In this document: positions 52,483 to 61,282 of the stretch, in pieces
How the letters are laid out: every line of letters starts with the position of its first letter
How positions within the stretch are numbered: position 1 is the first letter of the stretch
Assembly (NCBI GenBank): GCA_020632795.1
Contig: JACKEV010000018.1
Span: 186,001-250,000, forward strand
Length of the DNA: 64,000 nt
Source: Alphaproteobacteria bacterium
GTDB lineage: Bacteria > Myxococcota_A > UBA796 > CAJQPC01
Direction: 5' to 3'
Program-made: the position numbers and the translations under genes
The notes under the pieces: generated by a model
What the model was told of the DNA's origin: nothing
Database searches by the model: none
What the model saw: only the letters and a program-made list of their open reading frames with translations

Positions 52483-54012
52483 TCAAGAGCTGCGATCTCC
52501 CCGGAACCGCTGGGGGTCGATGTCGTAGCGGGCCACCCGCAGGCCCATGATGCGCTCGGTCACCTCCAGCTTTCGGGCGGCGGCGGCCATGTTGCCGCGG
52601 GTGGACTTCAGCGCGTCCAGGATCAGCTCCCGCTCGAACGCGGCCAGCCGGTCCTTGAGGCCCTGGTGGACCTCGGTGTCCGAGGCCTCGGCGGTCTGGA
52701 GGGTGGGGGGCAGGTGGTGGCCCAGGATGGCGTCCTCGCGGGCCAGCAGCACCGCGCGCTCGATGCAGTTCTCCAGCTCGCGCACGTTGCCGGGCCAGTG
52801 GTAGGCCATCAGCATGTCGATGGCCGAGGTGGACACCCGGCGCACGTTGCGCCCGTGGGCCCGGTTGCACAGCTCGACGAAGTGGTCGGCCAGCAGCAGG
52901 ATGTCGGCCTTGCGCTCCCTCAGGGGGGGCAGGCGGATGGGGAAGACGTTGAGCCGGTAGTAGAGGTCGGCCCGGAAGCCGGTGCCCTCGATCATGGTCT
53001 CCAGGTCGCGGCTGGTGGCGGCGATGATGCGGGCGTCGCTGGTGAGCGGGGTGGTGCCGCCGACCCGCTCGAACTCCTTCTCCTGGAGCACCCGCAGCAG
53101 GCGCACCTGGACCGCCGGGGAGATGTCCCCGATCTCGTCCAGGAAGAGGGTGCCGCCCCGGGCCAGCTCGAAGCGGCCCTTGCGCTCGCGGATCGCCCCG
53201 GTGAACGCCCCCTTCTCGTGGCCGAACAGCTCGCTCTCGATCACCCCCTCGGGCAGCGCGGCGCAGTTGACCTTCACGAAGGGGCCGGCGGCGCGGGGGC
53301 TGTGGGTGTGCAGGGCCTGGGCGACCAGCTCCTTGCCGGTGCCCGACTCGCCGCGCAGCAGCACCGTGGTGGTGGTCCCGGCGACCTGCCCGATGAGGTC
53401 GAACACCCCGCGCATGGCCTTGGAGCGGCCCACGAGGTTGTCGGGCTGGAGGCGCAGCTCGGCGGGGGGCTGGGGCGGCTCCGCGTAGCTGCGCAGGCGG
53501 GGCCGGGCCAGGGGGGCCAGCAGGGCGGCGACCGTGGCCAGGGTGCGCAGGTCGTCGAACAGCTCGTGCTCCCGGGCGTCCAGCCGGTAGGCCCCCAAGG
53601 CGCCCACGCAGCCGCCCTCGCTCAGCAGGGGGGCGGCGGCGAAGGAGGGGTCCACCCCCCGGGCGCGCACCCCGGTCCAGTCCACGAAGTCGGGGGCCTC
53701 GGAGATGCGCAGCACGCCGTAGGGCTGGCCCTCGGCGATGACCCGGCCCATCAGGCCCTGGCCGGGCTGGAGGCGGGCCCGGCGGACCTCGGCGGGGGTC
53801 AGGCCGTGGGCGGCCTCGATGCGGATGACCCCCTGCTCGTCGTCCAGCAGCGCCAGGGTGGCGCGGTGCAGGCCCACCCGCTCGGAGAGCAGGCGCAGCA
53901 CCGGCCCCAGCACCTCGTCCAGCTCGACCGCGCGGCTGCACAGGGCGGAGATCTCGGCCAGCAGGTCCAGGGTGGGGGAGGTCACGGCGCGCTCCACGTG
54001 AGCGCTCTCCAT
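52483..54012 (-). CDS. Sigma-54-dependent transcriptional activator (GAF-AAA-Fis)
   Basis: This 509-residue protein has an N-terminal GAF-like sensor (about 10-165), an AAA+ domain (about 190-425) with GESGTGKE, GAFTGA (the sigma-54 contact loop), LFLDEIGDI and FRADLYYRLNVFPIRLPPLR, then a Fis-type helix-turn-helix (about 465-500, RGNMAAAARKLEVTERIMG). The architecture is NifA/NorR-like rather than NtrC-like, since there is no receiver domain. Its likely target is glnII through the CTACA-N4-TGTAG boxes. It would sense a small ligand or protein through GAF. Confidence 0.9.
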   Translation of the reverse strand: MESAHVERAVTSPTLDLLAEISALCSRAVELDEVLGPVLRLLSERVGLHRATLALLDDEQGVIRIEAAHGLTPAEVRRARLQPGQGLMGRVIAEGQPYGVLRISEAPDFVDWTGVRARGVDPSFAAAPLLSEGGCVGALGAYRLDAREHELFDDLRTLATVAALLAPLARPRLRSYAEPPQPPAELRLQPDNLVGRSKAMRGVFDLIGQVAGTTTTVLLRGESGTGKELVAQALHTHSPRAAGPFVKVNCAALPEGVIESELFGHEKGAFTGAIRERKGRFELARGGTLFLDEIGDISPAVQVRLLRVLQEKEFERVGGTTPLTSDARIIAATSRDLETMIEGTGFRADLYYRLNVFPIRLPPLRERKADILLLADHFVELCNRAHGRNVRRVSTSAIDMLMAYHWPGNVRELENCIERAVLLAREDAILGHHLPPTLQTAEASDTEVHQGLKDRLAAFERELILDALKSTRGNMAAAARKLEVTERIMGLRVARYDIDPQRFRGDRSS

Positions 54013-54161
54013 ATCCAGTCGCCAGGGGGAGGCGCCCGACCCGCAGAAAGGGAGGACGAGACTTCGCTATGCGAATTGACCTGAATCTGTTACTGTTTCG
54101 GCACAACTCGACCAGACCCTGGGCCCGCCGAGCGCCGCGCGGATCAGGTTTTGGGGGTCTC

Positions 54162-56546
54162 ATGAAGAAGCGTAGCCGCCTGCAGGATCGAGACGGGCAG
54201 GTCCCTGGTGAGGCGACCCCGGAGGGTGGCCTCGGCCTGCCCGACATGCTGGGCAACGGAGCGATGCAGCAGCTCCTGCGGGGCAGCCAGGACGGCGCCC
54301 CGCCCAACGACAGCGGCGGTCCGCTGGGCCCCCTGCAGGAGCAGATCGAGGCCTTCTTCGGAACCGACTTCAGCCAGGTGTCGATCGCCCAGGACGGCCG
54401 TCCCGAGGACATCGGCGCGCAGGCGCTGACCCAGGGGGAGTCCCTGAGCTTCGCCGCCGGCCGCTTCGATCCATCCTCCCCGCAGGGGATGGCGCTGCTG
54501 GGGCATGAGCTGGCCCATGTGGTGCAGCAGCGACAGGGTCGGGTGGACACCGCCCAGGCCAAGGGCGGAGACATCGTCGCCGACGGCTCGCTGGAGTCCG
54601 AGGCCGACGCGGCCGGCGCAGCCCTGGCCCGTGGCGGTGAGGCCCCGTCCTCCCTGCGCGGCGGCCCCGCGTCCGGCGGGGGTGGCGGGACCCAGGCCAA
54701 GTCCGAGGACAGCCCCATCCAGCTCTTCGGCTCCGCCGAGCACAAGTCGCTGGGCGACAACGTCGAGGGCGGCGGCTACACGATGGGCGACCAGCAGGGC
54801 CCCCCGGAGGCCGCCGAGTACAACAGCCGCTTCGTCCTCACCCACGGCGACATCATCATGCTCAGCGGCGACTTCTTCTCGCCGCGGGACACCCGGGTGA
54901 ACGCCGAGGGGCAGGAGGAGCCCGACCCGGACTCCCTGTTCCGCATCTCCGCGGTGCCCTCAGGCTCCCCCGGCCAGCAGGTCGGCTCCCGGGACGAGGT
55001 GGTCTACGCCATCAAGAAGGCCACCCCGGACGATCCGCGCTTCGACCAGGTCTGCTCCGAGGACCCCGAGCGGGGCAAGTGGGGTCTGGTGCAGTTCTCC
55101 AGCGCGGTCATCGCCGCGGTGGACGCCCGCTACCTCAACCGCGCGGCGAGCAACGACGAGCACTTCGTGGCGCCCAACGGCACCGACGCCGGCCCGCTGG
55201 CCGGGGACGGCGCCTCCGCGGGCGGCTCCTACCGCGCGCTGCATGAGTTCGCGCTGGCCACCGCCTTCGACCTGGGGGCCGGGGGCAGCGACGCCGGCAT
55301 GGGCCTGGCCCGTGAGGCCGCCGCCCAGCACTTCCTCACCGACCACTTCGCCGCCGGCCACCTGCGCACGCCCCGGGGCTCCATCCGCACCCACTGGCAG
55401 GGCATCTACCCGCTGTTCTGGAACAACATCCGCGCCAAGATCGCCCTGGACGTCGCCACCTGGATCAACGACAACGACAACATCGGCTACCTCGCCACCG
55501 TCGACCAGATCTTCACCGACACCCACGCCACCGTCCTCGCGGAGACCGAGGACATCCCGCCCATGGGCTTCGACGACCTCGTGTCGCTGATCAGCCATGA
55601 CTACGACAACGAGAACGGCCTCTGGGTCACCAACGACCTCAACATCCAGTGGAAGCTGTTCGGCGACGGCAACCTGGACAGCACCGACCCGGCCAACCGC
55701 ACCCGCGAGATGGCCGAGCTGGCCGTGCGTCTGGGCGACGACGACGTCCGCGTGGCCCACAGCCTGGGCCAGCAGATGGGGGAGGGTGGCCTCTCCCAGG
55801 ACGAGCTGCACGCCCAGGTCCGCGCCCGCTCCGCGTCGCCCGCCAACCCCGGCGGCGAGCGCTACGCCCCCGAGCAGGTGCTCCCGCGCCCCGATCCCGC
55901 CCGCGAGGAGGACAACGGCCGGCAGAACTGGGAGCAGGACAGCGTCGAGGACCTGTGGACCACCCCGGTCACCAGCTCCACCGAGGAGACCTTCGGCGAC
56001 GCGATCAGCGCCGCGATGCAGGGCGGCGAGCTGAACCACGAGCTGTCCGACATGGCCAGCAAGTTCCCCGAGTCCCAGACCGTGAAGTCGATCTTCGAGG
56101 TCCACCCGCGCCGGGGCTTCAACGAGGGCTTCCTGAACCCCCTGGTGGCCAACCCGCGCCAGGGCCTGCTCGACATCATCCACTTCTCCCCCTCGCGCGG
56201 TCAGGCGACCCAGAACGAGGACGACGCGGTGATGCGCGAGCTGGCCGGCGAGGACGGCGAGGGCGGCATGTCCGACGAGGAGATGCAGGGCCTCACGCTC
56301 CAGCAGCGCGCCGAGCGGGTGCGCCAGCTCATCGGCGGGTGGACCGGCGAGGACGAGGGCGAGCAGGTGATCCGCCTGTTCTCGACGGCCAGCGCGGGAC
56401 AGCGGCCGGTGTTGTATGAGATGGTGGAGGGCCATCGCTGGGAGGGCTCCTTCCGGCACGGCGTCTTCACCACCGACGACGACATCTGGGACGCGCTGTA
56501 CACGTCCCAGCTCAACCGCCTGAAGGACATCATCAACGGAGGCTGA
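54162..56546 (+). CDS. eCIS-core (DUF4157) protein with phospholipase-like domain
   Basis: The start at 54162 (MKKRSRLQDRDG) follows GGGGG; the extension to 54069 is not used. The 794-residue protein has a DUF4157 domain (about 50-140) with GHELAHVVQQ, an HExxH-like metalloprotease motif typical of cargo or toxins of extracellular contractile injection systems. A central domain (about 375-450) has HFLTDHFAAGHLRTPR, the D-x(n)-GH pattern seen in PLC/P1-nuclease-like phospholipases. The C-terminal part is acidic and unrecognised. No other eCIS genes (sheath, baseplate, AAA) are present, so it may use a remote or different delivery machine. Confidence 0.7.
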   Translation: MKKRSRLQDRDGQVPGEATPEGGLGLPDMLGNGAMQQLLRGSQDGAPPNDSGGPLGPLQEQIEAFFGTDFSQVSIAQDGRPEDIGAQALTQGESLSFAAGRFDPSSPQGMALLGHELAHVVQQRQGRVDTAQAKGGDIVADGSLESEADAAGAALARGGEAPSSLRGGPASGGGGGTQAKSEDSPIQLFGSAEHKSLGDNVEGGGYTMGDQQGPPEAAEYNSRFVLTHGDIIMLSGDFFSPRDTRVNAEGQEEPDPDSLFRISAVPSGSPGQQVGSRDEVVYAIKKATPDDPRFDQVCSEDPERGKWGLVQFSSAVIAAVDARYLNRAASNDEHFVAPNGTDAGPLAGDGASAGGSYRALHEFALATAFDLGAGGSDAGMGLAREAAAQHFLTDHFAAGHLRTPRGSIRTHWQGIYPLFWNNIRAKIALDVATWINDNDNIGYLATVDQIFTDTHATVLAETEDIPPMGFDDLVSLISHDYDNENGLWVTNDLNIQWKLFGDGNLDSTDPANRTREMAELAVRLGDDDVRVAHSLGQQMGEGGLSQDELHAQVRARSASPANPGGERYAPEQVLPRPDPAREEDNGRQNWEQDSVEDLWTTPVTSSTEETFGDAISAAMQGGELNHELSDMASKFPESQTVKSIFEVHPRRGFNEGFLNPLVANPRQGLLDIIHFSPSRGQATQNEDDAVMRELAGEDGEGGMSDEEMQGLTLQQRAERVRQLIGGWTGEDEGEQVIRLFSTASAGQRPVLYEMVEGHRWEGSFRHGVFTTDDDIWDALYTSQLNRLKDIINGG

Positions 56547-56549
56547 GCC

Positions 56550-57713
56550 ATCCTGCTCCTGCTGCTGTCCTGCCTCAATGGGGGCCCCGTGAACACCCCG
56601 GACGTCCTGGAGGAGCCTGACGTGAGCTGGACCCTCCTCGGCCGGGTTGACGTGGACGGCGCGCTGCTCGAGGGCAGCGCGGCCAACCGCCTGCTGGCGG
56701 GGGACGAGGCCGTTGCGGCCACCTCGGACGGCGGGGTGCTCGCGGTCGGGCTGCCCGGCGCCTGGCCGGGGCGGGTGGCGCGCGGGCAGGCGGGCGCTGT
56801 GGAGGAGGTCCCGGGGCTGATGCCGTCGCCCGGCCTGCCCTGGGTGTTCACGACAGACGGCGAGGGCCTGCGGGCTGTGCCCCTCTCGGGGGGGGCGGCG
56901 GTCGAGGCCGCCGCCCAGGTGGGGCTCGGTGAGGCGCCGACCTGCTGCGGCTGGTGGGAGCACACCGCCTGGTCCGGCGCGGCCAGCGCCCCCGAGGCGG
57001 GGCTTCTCCGCGCGGTCAGCCCCCCCCGCGGCGGCTGGAGCCTCGTGGAGCTGCTGCGGCCCGGCACGGCAGACCCCGCCTGGCGGGTCGAGCTGACGGA
57101 GGAGCCCGCCCGGATCGCCGCCTCCGCCCTGAGCCCGGACGGCGCGCGGGCCCTCGTGGCCCTGAGCGACGGAGCGGGCAAGGCGAGCCTGGTGGCCCTG
57201 GACGCCGCCGACGGCCACGCGCTGTGGCGGGTCAGCCCGCCCGGCGAGGTCCACGGCTGGCGCGCCCGCGCGGGCGCCCTCGGCGTGGACGCGACCCGGG
57301 GCGTGCTGCTGCTCGACGCCCCGTCCGGCCCGGCGCTGTGGGTCTTCTCCCTGGAGGACGGCCGCGCCCTGCGCCAGGTGGACCTCGGGGCGCTGACCCC
57401 GCCGCCGAACCCCCGGATCGGGCTTCTGGGCGATGAGGTCTGGCTCTTCGAGTACCTGCCGCCGACCGCCAGCGGCATGAGCGAGCGCGCCGAGGGCTGC
57501 GTCTACGCGGCCTGGGGCCTGGACGACGGCGCGCGCACCCGGCGGGCCGAGCGCCGCCTCGGGCAGGTCTTCGCCGAGGGCCTCTCCGACCGCTGGAAGG
57601 CGGAGCTGGCGTCCTGCCAGGTGCGCCGCATCCTGCCTCTGGGGGAGGCATTGGGCATCTGGACCCAGCCTGCCCCCCTGAGCCTGGCGCTGTACCGGGG
57701 GCCGCTGCCCTGA
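56550..57713 (+). CDS. Beta-propeller-like lipoprotein with an unusual start
   Basis: The first in-frame GTG (56589) would cut off a clear lipoprotein signal: the codons before it read LLLLLSC with a lipobox Cys. GGAGG lies 8 bp before the ATC codon at 56550 and there is no ATG, GTG or TTG in reach, so initiation at ATC or the CTG at 56553 is likely, or the codon is a sequencing error. The remaining 380 residues show repeated WRVSPPGEVHGW / LVALDAADGHALW units, typical of PQQ-like propellers. The role is unknown. It follows the eCIS-core gene by 3 bp and may be co-transcribed. Confidence 0.6.
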   Translation: MLLLLLSCLNGGPVNTPDVLEEPDVSWTLLGRVDVDGALLEGSAANRLLAGDEAVAATSDGGVLAVGLPGAWPGRVARGQAGAVEEVPGLMPSPGLPWVFTTDGEGLRAVPLSGGAAVEAAAQVGLGEAPTCCGWWEHTAWSGAASAPEAGLLRAVSPPRGGWSLVELLRPGTADPAWRVELTEEPARIAASALSPDGARALVALSDGAGKASLVALDAADGHALWRVSPPGEVHGWRARAGALGVDATRGVLLLDAPSGPALWVFSLEDGRALRQVDLGALTPPPNPRIGLLGDEVWLFEYLPPTASGMSERAEGCVYAAWGLDDGARTRRAERRLGQVFAEGLSDRWKAELASCQVRRILPLGEALGIWTQPAPLSLALYRGPLP

Positions 57714-57731
57714 CGGCGCGCGGCGGGCTGC

Positions 57732-58313
57732 TCAGCCGGCGGCCTCGGCGGGCAGGGGCCAGGTCGGGTCGAAGCGCTTGAGGGGCTCGGCCAGGGTCTG
57801 CCCGGCGGCCCGGCGGAAGGCGCCCATCACCCCGTGCGTCTGCGGCCCGGGGCACGCGATGCGCCACAGCGGCGCCTCCGGGGGGTGGGTGGGCGGCATC
57901 CACCAGAAGCGGTGGGGCTTGACCGAGAACGCCGCGTCCCAGTGGTAGCCCGAGGCGGGCACGCCGAAGGTGCGGGCGAAGAAGGGCGCGAACCAGCGGG
58001 CGCTGCGCCCGGCGTGGAAGAACGCCTCGGCCCCTGGGGCGAAGGGGATGTCCAGCGCACGCCAGTCCTCGGGGCTGAGCGCCTCACCCCCTGCGAAGCG
58101 CGGTCCGTCGGCGTCTCCGTCGGAGACGAGGTGCAGCTCCTCGATGGGGTCGGCGCCGGCCAGAGCGCGGACGAAGTCCTCCCGGGTGGGGGTGGGCGTC
58201 ACCCGGACGTCGGCCTCCGGGCGCGTCCGGCGGCGGGCCTCGCCCAGGGTGCGGGCGGCCTGGCCCATGCGGTCGCGGCCCCCCGCGGGCGTGGTGTAGC
58301 AGATGAGGATCAC
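57732..58313 (-). CDS. Hypothetical protein coupled to DUF2058
   Basis: A 193-residue protein starting MILICYTTPAGGRDRMGQ, coupled by ATGA to the DUF2058 gene. It has EELHLVSDGDADGPRF and ALDIPFAPGAEAFFHAG, plus a Trp/Pro-rich middle with FWWMPPTHPPE. The sequence suggests a compact alpha/beta protein, but no known family is recognised. It is convergent with the propeller lipoprotein gene, leaving 18 bp. Confidence 0.6.
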   Translation of the reverse strand: MILICYTTPAGGRDRMGQAARTLGEARRRTRPEADVRVTPTPTREDFVRALAGADPIEELHLVSDGDADGPRFAGGEALSPEDWRALDIPFAPGAEAFFHAGRSARWFAPFFARTFGVPASGYHWDAAFSVKPHRFWWMPPTHPPEAPLWRIACPGPQTHGVMGAFRRAAGQTLAEPLKRFDPTWPLPAEAAG

Positions 58314-58915
58314 GGCGCCACCCGCCAGCGGCGCCAGGGCTGGTCGGGGTCCCAGGGGGTGCGGGGCACGAAGTCGTCGATGAAGCCGGCGGCGGGGTCG
58401 TCGTCCGGGCGCTCGTCGTTCAGGAGGATGATGGCGCCGGGATCGACCTCCGCGATGCGCTCGGCGACGTGGCGGGGCACCACGTAGTACTCGGTGTCGT
58501 CGAGGTAGGGCTGGACCAGCGCGGCGATGCCGTTGCGACCGTCGGCCAGGCCCCGGGCCAGGGAGAGCGGCAGCTCCATGCAGTGGAGGGTGTCGCCCTG
58601 GAGCGCGCGGTGGTGGAAGCGGATGGGGGCGCCGCGGGTGCCGGTGACGCCGTGGTGGCGCACGAGCTGGCGCACCCGGTGGGTGCGGGCCTGGGCCTCC
58701 TGCAGGTCGCGCAGCCGGCGGCGGGCCTCCAGGCGCTCCTCGCGGCGGGTGTCGGCCCGAGCGCGGGCCTCCTCCTGCTCCCGGGCGCGCAGGACGCTCT
58801 TCTTCTCGCGGTGGCCCTGCTCCGCCTTGCGGGCCTTCTTGAGGTCGCGGTTGGCCTTGTTGACCTGCTTCTTGGAGACCACGCCGGCTTGCAGCAGGGC
58901 GTCGCGCAGGGACAT
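58310..58915 (-). CDS. DUF2058 family protein (YaiL-like)
   Basis: This 201-residue protein opens MSLRDALLQAGVVSKKQVNKA, then a highly charged coiled region, as in DUF2058/YaiL proteins of proteobacteria. The C-terminal domain starts near RFHHRALQGDTLHCMELP and ends in YYVVPRHVAERIAEVDP. The molecular function of the family is not established; the basic helical N-terminus suggests nucleic-acid or ribosome contact. Its 3' end overlaps the next gene by ATGA. Confidence 0.8.
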   Translation of the reverse strand: MSLRDALLQAGVVSKKQVNKANRDLKKARKAEQGHREKKSVLRAREQEEARARADTRREERLEARRRLRDLQEAQARTHRVRQLVRHHGVTGTRGAPIRFHHRALQGDTLHCMELPLSLARGLADGRNGIAALVQPYLDDTEYYVVPRHVAERIAEVDPGAIILLNDERPDDDPAAGFIDDFVPRTPWDPDQPWRRWRVAP

Positions 58916-58946
58916 GGGGGCGTCCTCGTCGGGGGGAGGGTGCAGT

Positions 58947-59531
58947 CTATCGCGGCTGCTTGGAGGGCGGCAGCCAGGGGCCGTCCCGCCCCCAGGGGCT
59001 CAGCCGCCCCCGCCACAGGTCGCTGGAGCCCGCCCGCAGCCACACCCGCCCGTCGAGCTGCGCGGCGGGCACGGGCCCCCACCACCGGGAGTCCACCCCG
59101 AGGTCGCGATCGTCGGCCATCAGCCACACCTGCCCCTCGGGTACGGTGACCTGGCGGTCGGGGTCGCGCAGGGGCCGGACGCGGTGGCGGATGAGCCAGA
59201 GGTTGGCCTCGGAGAGCACGACGTGGGTGTCGTCGCGGCCCATCTCCCGGAGCCGGGTGCGCTCGCCGTCGATGCGCAGGAAGCCGCCGCCGCTGCCCAC
59301 CTCGGCCCCGGCCAGGGCCAGCACCCGGCGCAGCACCACCCGGCCGGGCTCCCTGGGGTCCTCCAGCCGCACGACGTCGCCCGCAGCCGGCGCGCCGGGG
59401 CCGATGAGCACCCAGTCCCCCGGCTGGAGGGAGGGGCTCATCTCGGCGCCGGTCACCTGACGCAGGTCGAAGGTCCAGGCCGCGGCGGCCCAGAGGGCGA
59501 GGGCGATGGCGATGACAGCGAGGCGTCGCAC
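58947..59531 (-). CDS. Signal peptidase I-fold protein lacking the catalytic dyad
   Basis: This 194-residue protein has one N-terminal membrane helix and the S26 layout: box B-like GAEMSPSLQPGDWVLI, box D-like VVLRRVLALAG and box E DSRWWGPVPAAQLDGRVWL. In active signal peptidase I the first box is SMxPTL with the Ser nucleophile and the second is KRV with the general-base Lys. Here Glu and Arg stand at those places. The fold is kept but the protease is predicted inactive. It may be a regulator or binding protein. It is divergent from the thioesterase gene. Confidence 0.75.
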   Translation of the reverse strand: MRRLAVIAIALALWAAAAWTFDLRQVTGAEMSPSLQPGDWVLIGPGAPAAGDVVRLEDPREPGRVVLRRVLALAGAEVGSGGGFLRIDGERTRLREMGRDDTHVVLSEANLWLIRHRVRPLRDPDRQVTVPEGQVWLMADDRDLGVDSRWWGPVPAAQLDGRVWLRAGSSDLWRGRLSPWGRDGPWLPPSKQPR

Positions 59532-59566
59532 GCCGCCAAGGTTATCAGCCTCCTCAAGGAGACCCC

Positions 59567-59983
59567 ATGCCCTTCCACCACACCGTGACCGTCCGCTTCT
59601 CCGAGGTCGACGGGGCCGGCATCGCCTACTTCTCCCGCGTCTTCGAGTACTGCCACGCCGCCTACGAGGAGCTGCTGCGGGCCGGCGACGTGCCCCTCCA
59701 GCGCCTGCTCGCCGAGGAGAGCTGGGTGCTGCCCCTGGTCCACGCCGAGGCCGACTTCAAGCGGCCGCTGCGCCTGGGGGACCGCGTCCGGGTGGAGGTG
59801 GCGGTCTCCCGCCTGGGCCGCACCAGCGTTCACTACGCCTACCGCCTGGTGGGCGAGGAGGGCACCACCCGGGCCACCGCCGAGCTGGTGCACGCCTTCA
59901 TCGACAAGGAGAGCCAGCGGCCGCGCCCCATCCCCGAGTCATTCGCGGCGGCGCTGGGCCGGCTCGGGCTGCTGCCGGAGTAG
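59567..59983 (+). CDS. Hot-dog acyl-CoA thioesterase (4HBT family), possible DHNA-CoA hydrolase
   Basis: This 138-residue protein has the 4HBT signature VRFSEVDGAGIAYFSRVFEY with the conserved Asp and the YCHAAYEELL helix, then the strand DFKRPLRLGDRV. It hydrolyses an acyl-CoA thioester. Next to menE, menC and menA, the missing DHNA-CoA thioesterase step is a natural role, though the YbgC/FadM branches look similar. Its last 45 bp overlap the 3' end of the convergent menE gene. Confidence 0.8.
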   Translation: MPFHHTVTVRFSEVDGAGIAYFSRVFEYCHAAYEELLRAGDVPLQRLLAEESWVLPLVHAEADFKRPLRLGDRVRVEVAVSRLGRTSVHYAYRLVGEEGTTRATAELVHAFIDKESQRPRPIPESFAAALGRLGLLPE

Positions 59984-61282
59984 CGCCGACCGGGAGAGCT
60001 TGCCCAGCTCGGTGCGGGGCAGGGCGTCCAGCCAGAACACCGCGTCGGGCGCCTTGAACACCGTCAGGCGGGCGCGGCACCAGTCGATCAGCGCCTCGGC
60101 CTGGAGATCCGCCTGGGCGGGCACCACCCAGGCCACCGGGCGCTCCCCCCAGCGGGGGTCCGGGCGCCCGACCACCGCCGCGTCGGCGACGCCGGGGTGG
60201 GCCTTGAGCACGGCCTCGACCTCGGCGGGGTCGATGTTCTCGCCGCCGGAGATGATGACGTCGTCGCGGCGCCCGGTCACCACCACCCGACCCTCGTCGT
60301 CGAGGTGGCCCAGGTCCCGGGTCTCCAGCCGCCCGCCGGGGGCCAGGGGGCCGGTGACGACCAGGGCGCCCCCGGGGCCGGCGGCGACCTCGGCGAAGGG
60401 CAGGGGCGGGCCGGCGTGCATGGGGGCGTCGAGGTCGCCGGGGAAGCGGGTGGCGACCTGGCTGGCGGTCTCGGTCATGCCCCAGGTCAGCGCGACGGGG
60501 ACCCCCAGGCGGCGGCAGCGCGCCACCAGCGCCGGGGGCGTGGCCGCGCCGCCGATGAGCGCCGCCCGCAGCCGAGGCGGGAAGGGGACCTCGGCGCGGG
60601 CGTCGAGCACCGCACTCAGCATCGCCGGCACCAGGGAGACCAGGGTGACGTCCCCGCTGTCCAGCGCGGCGGCCACCTGCGCGGCGTCGAAGCGCCCGTG
60701 CAGCCTCGCGGTGGTCCCGTACAGGGCGCAGCGCAGCAGGATGGAGAGCCCGCCGACGTGGTGCAGGGGCAGGCAGCACAGCCAGCGGTCGTCCAGCGCG
60801 TGCCCCAGCCGCAGCGCCGACGCCATCGCCGAGAACACGAGCTGCCCGGCGCTGAGGTCGATGGGGCGGGGCGGACCGGTGGTCCCGCTGCTGAGGATGA
60901 CCAGCCGTCGGTCCTTCAGCAGCCAGGGCTGCGGGTCCAGGGGCGGGCCCGCGGCGTCGTCCTGGCCGTCGACGGCGTGGTCGGGGCGCAGGACAGCCAG
61001 CGCGGCGTCCCGCTCGGTCGCCCTCGCCCGGGGGGAGAGCGGGGCCGGCGCCGCCCCCAGCCACATCAGGGCGTGGGCGTTGACCACCCAGGCGCGGCTC
61101 GGCCAGCCGGTGAGGGCCACGACCTGCCCGGGACGCACCCCCTCGGCGGCGAGGGCTCCGGCGCGGCGGGCCACCGCCTTGGCCAGCGCGCGGTAGTCCA
61201 GGGTCCCCTCGGCGGTCTCCAGCGCCGGGTGCGCCGGGCGGGCCCGGGCCGAGGCCGCCAGCGGGTTGGGCAGCGCCGTCAC
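59939..61282 (-). CDS. menE: o-Succinylbenzoate-CoA ligase
   Basis: This 447-residue ANL-superfamily adenylating enzyme has the P-loop ILSSGTTGPPRP (about 130-141), LTWGMTETASQ, the hinge GRRDDVIISGGENIDPAE and the late catalytic lysine in PRTELGKLSRS. The family assignment to MenE rests on the neighbours menC and menA and on overall length; fatty-acyl ligases share the motifs. It activates o-succinylbenzoate with CoA in menaquinone synthesis. The start overlaps the upstream stop as ATGA. Confidence 0.85.
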   Translation of the reverse strand: MTALPNPLAASARARPAHPALETAEGTLDYRALAKAVARRAGALAAEGVRPGQVVALTGWPSRAWVVNAHALMWLGAAPAPLSPRARATERDAALAVLRPDHAVDGQDDAAGPPLDPQPWLLKDRRLVILSSGTTGPPRPIDLSAGQLVFSAMASALRLGHALDDRWLCCLPLHHVGGLSILLRCALYGTTARLHGRFDAAQVAAALDSGDVTLVSLVPAMLSAVLDARAEVPFPPRLRAALIGGAATPPALVARCRRLGVPVALTWGMTETASQVATRFPGDLDAPMHAGPPLPFAEVAAGPGGALVVTGPLAPGGRLETRDLGHLDDEGRVVVTGRRDDVIISGGENIDPAEVEAVLKAHPGVADAAVVGRPDPRWGERPVAWVVPAQADLQAEALIDWCRARLTVFKAPDAVFWLDALPRTELGKLSRSALLRQQPEPAQRRRE

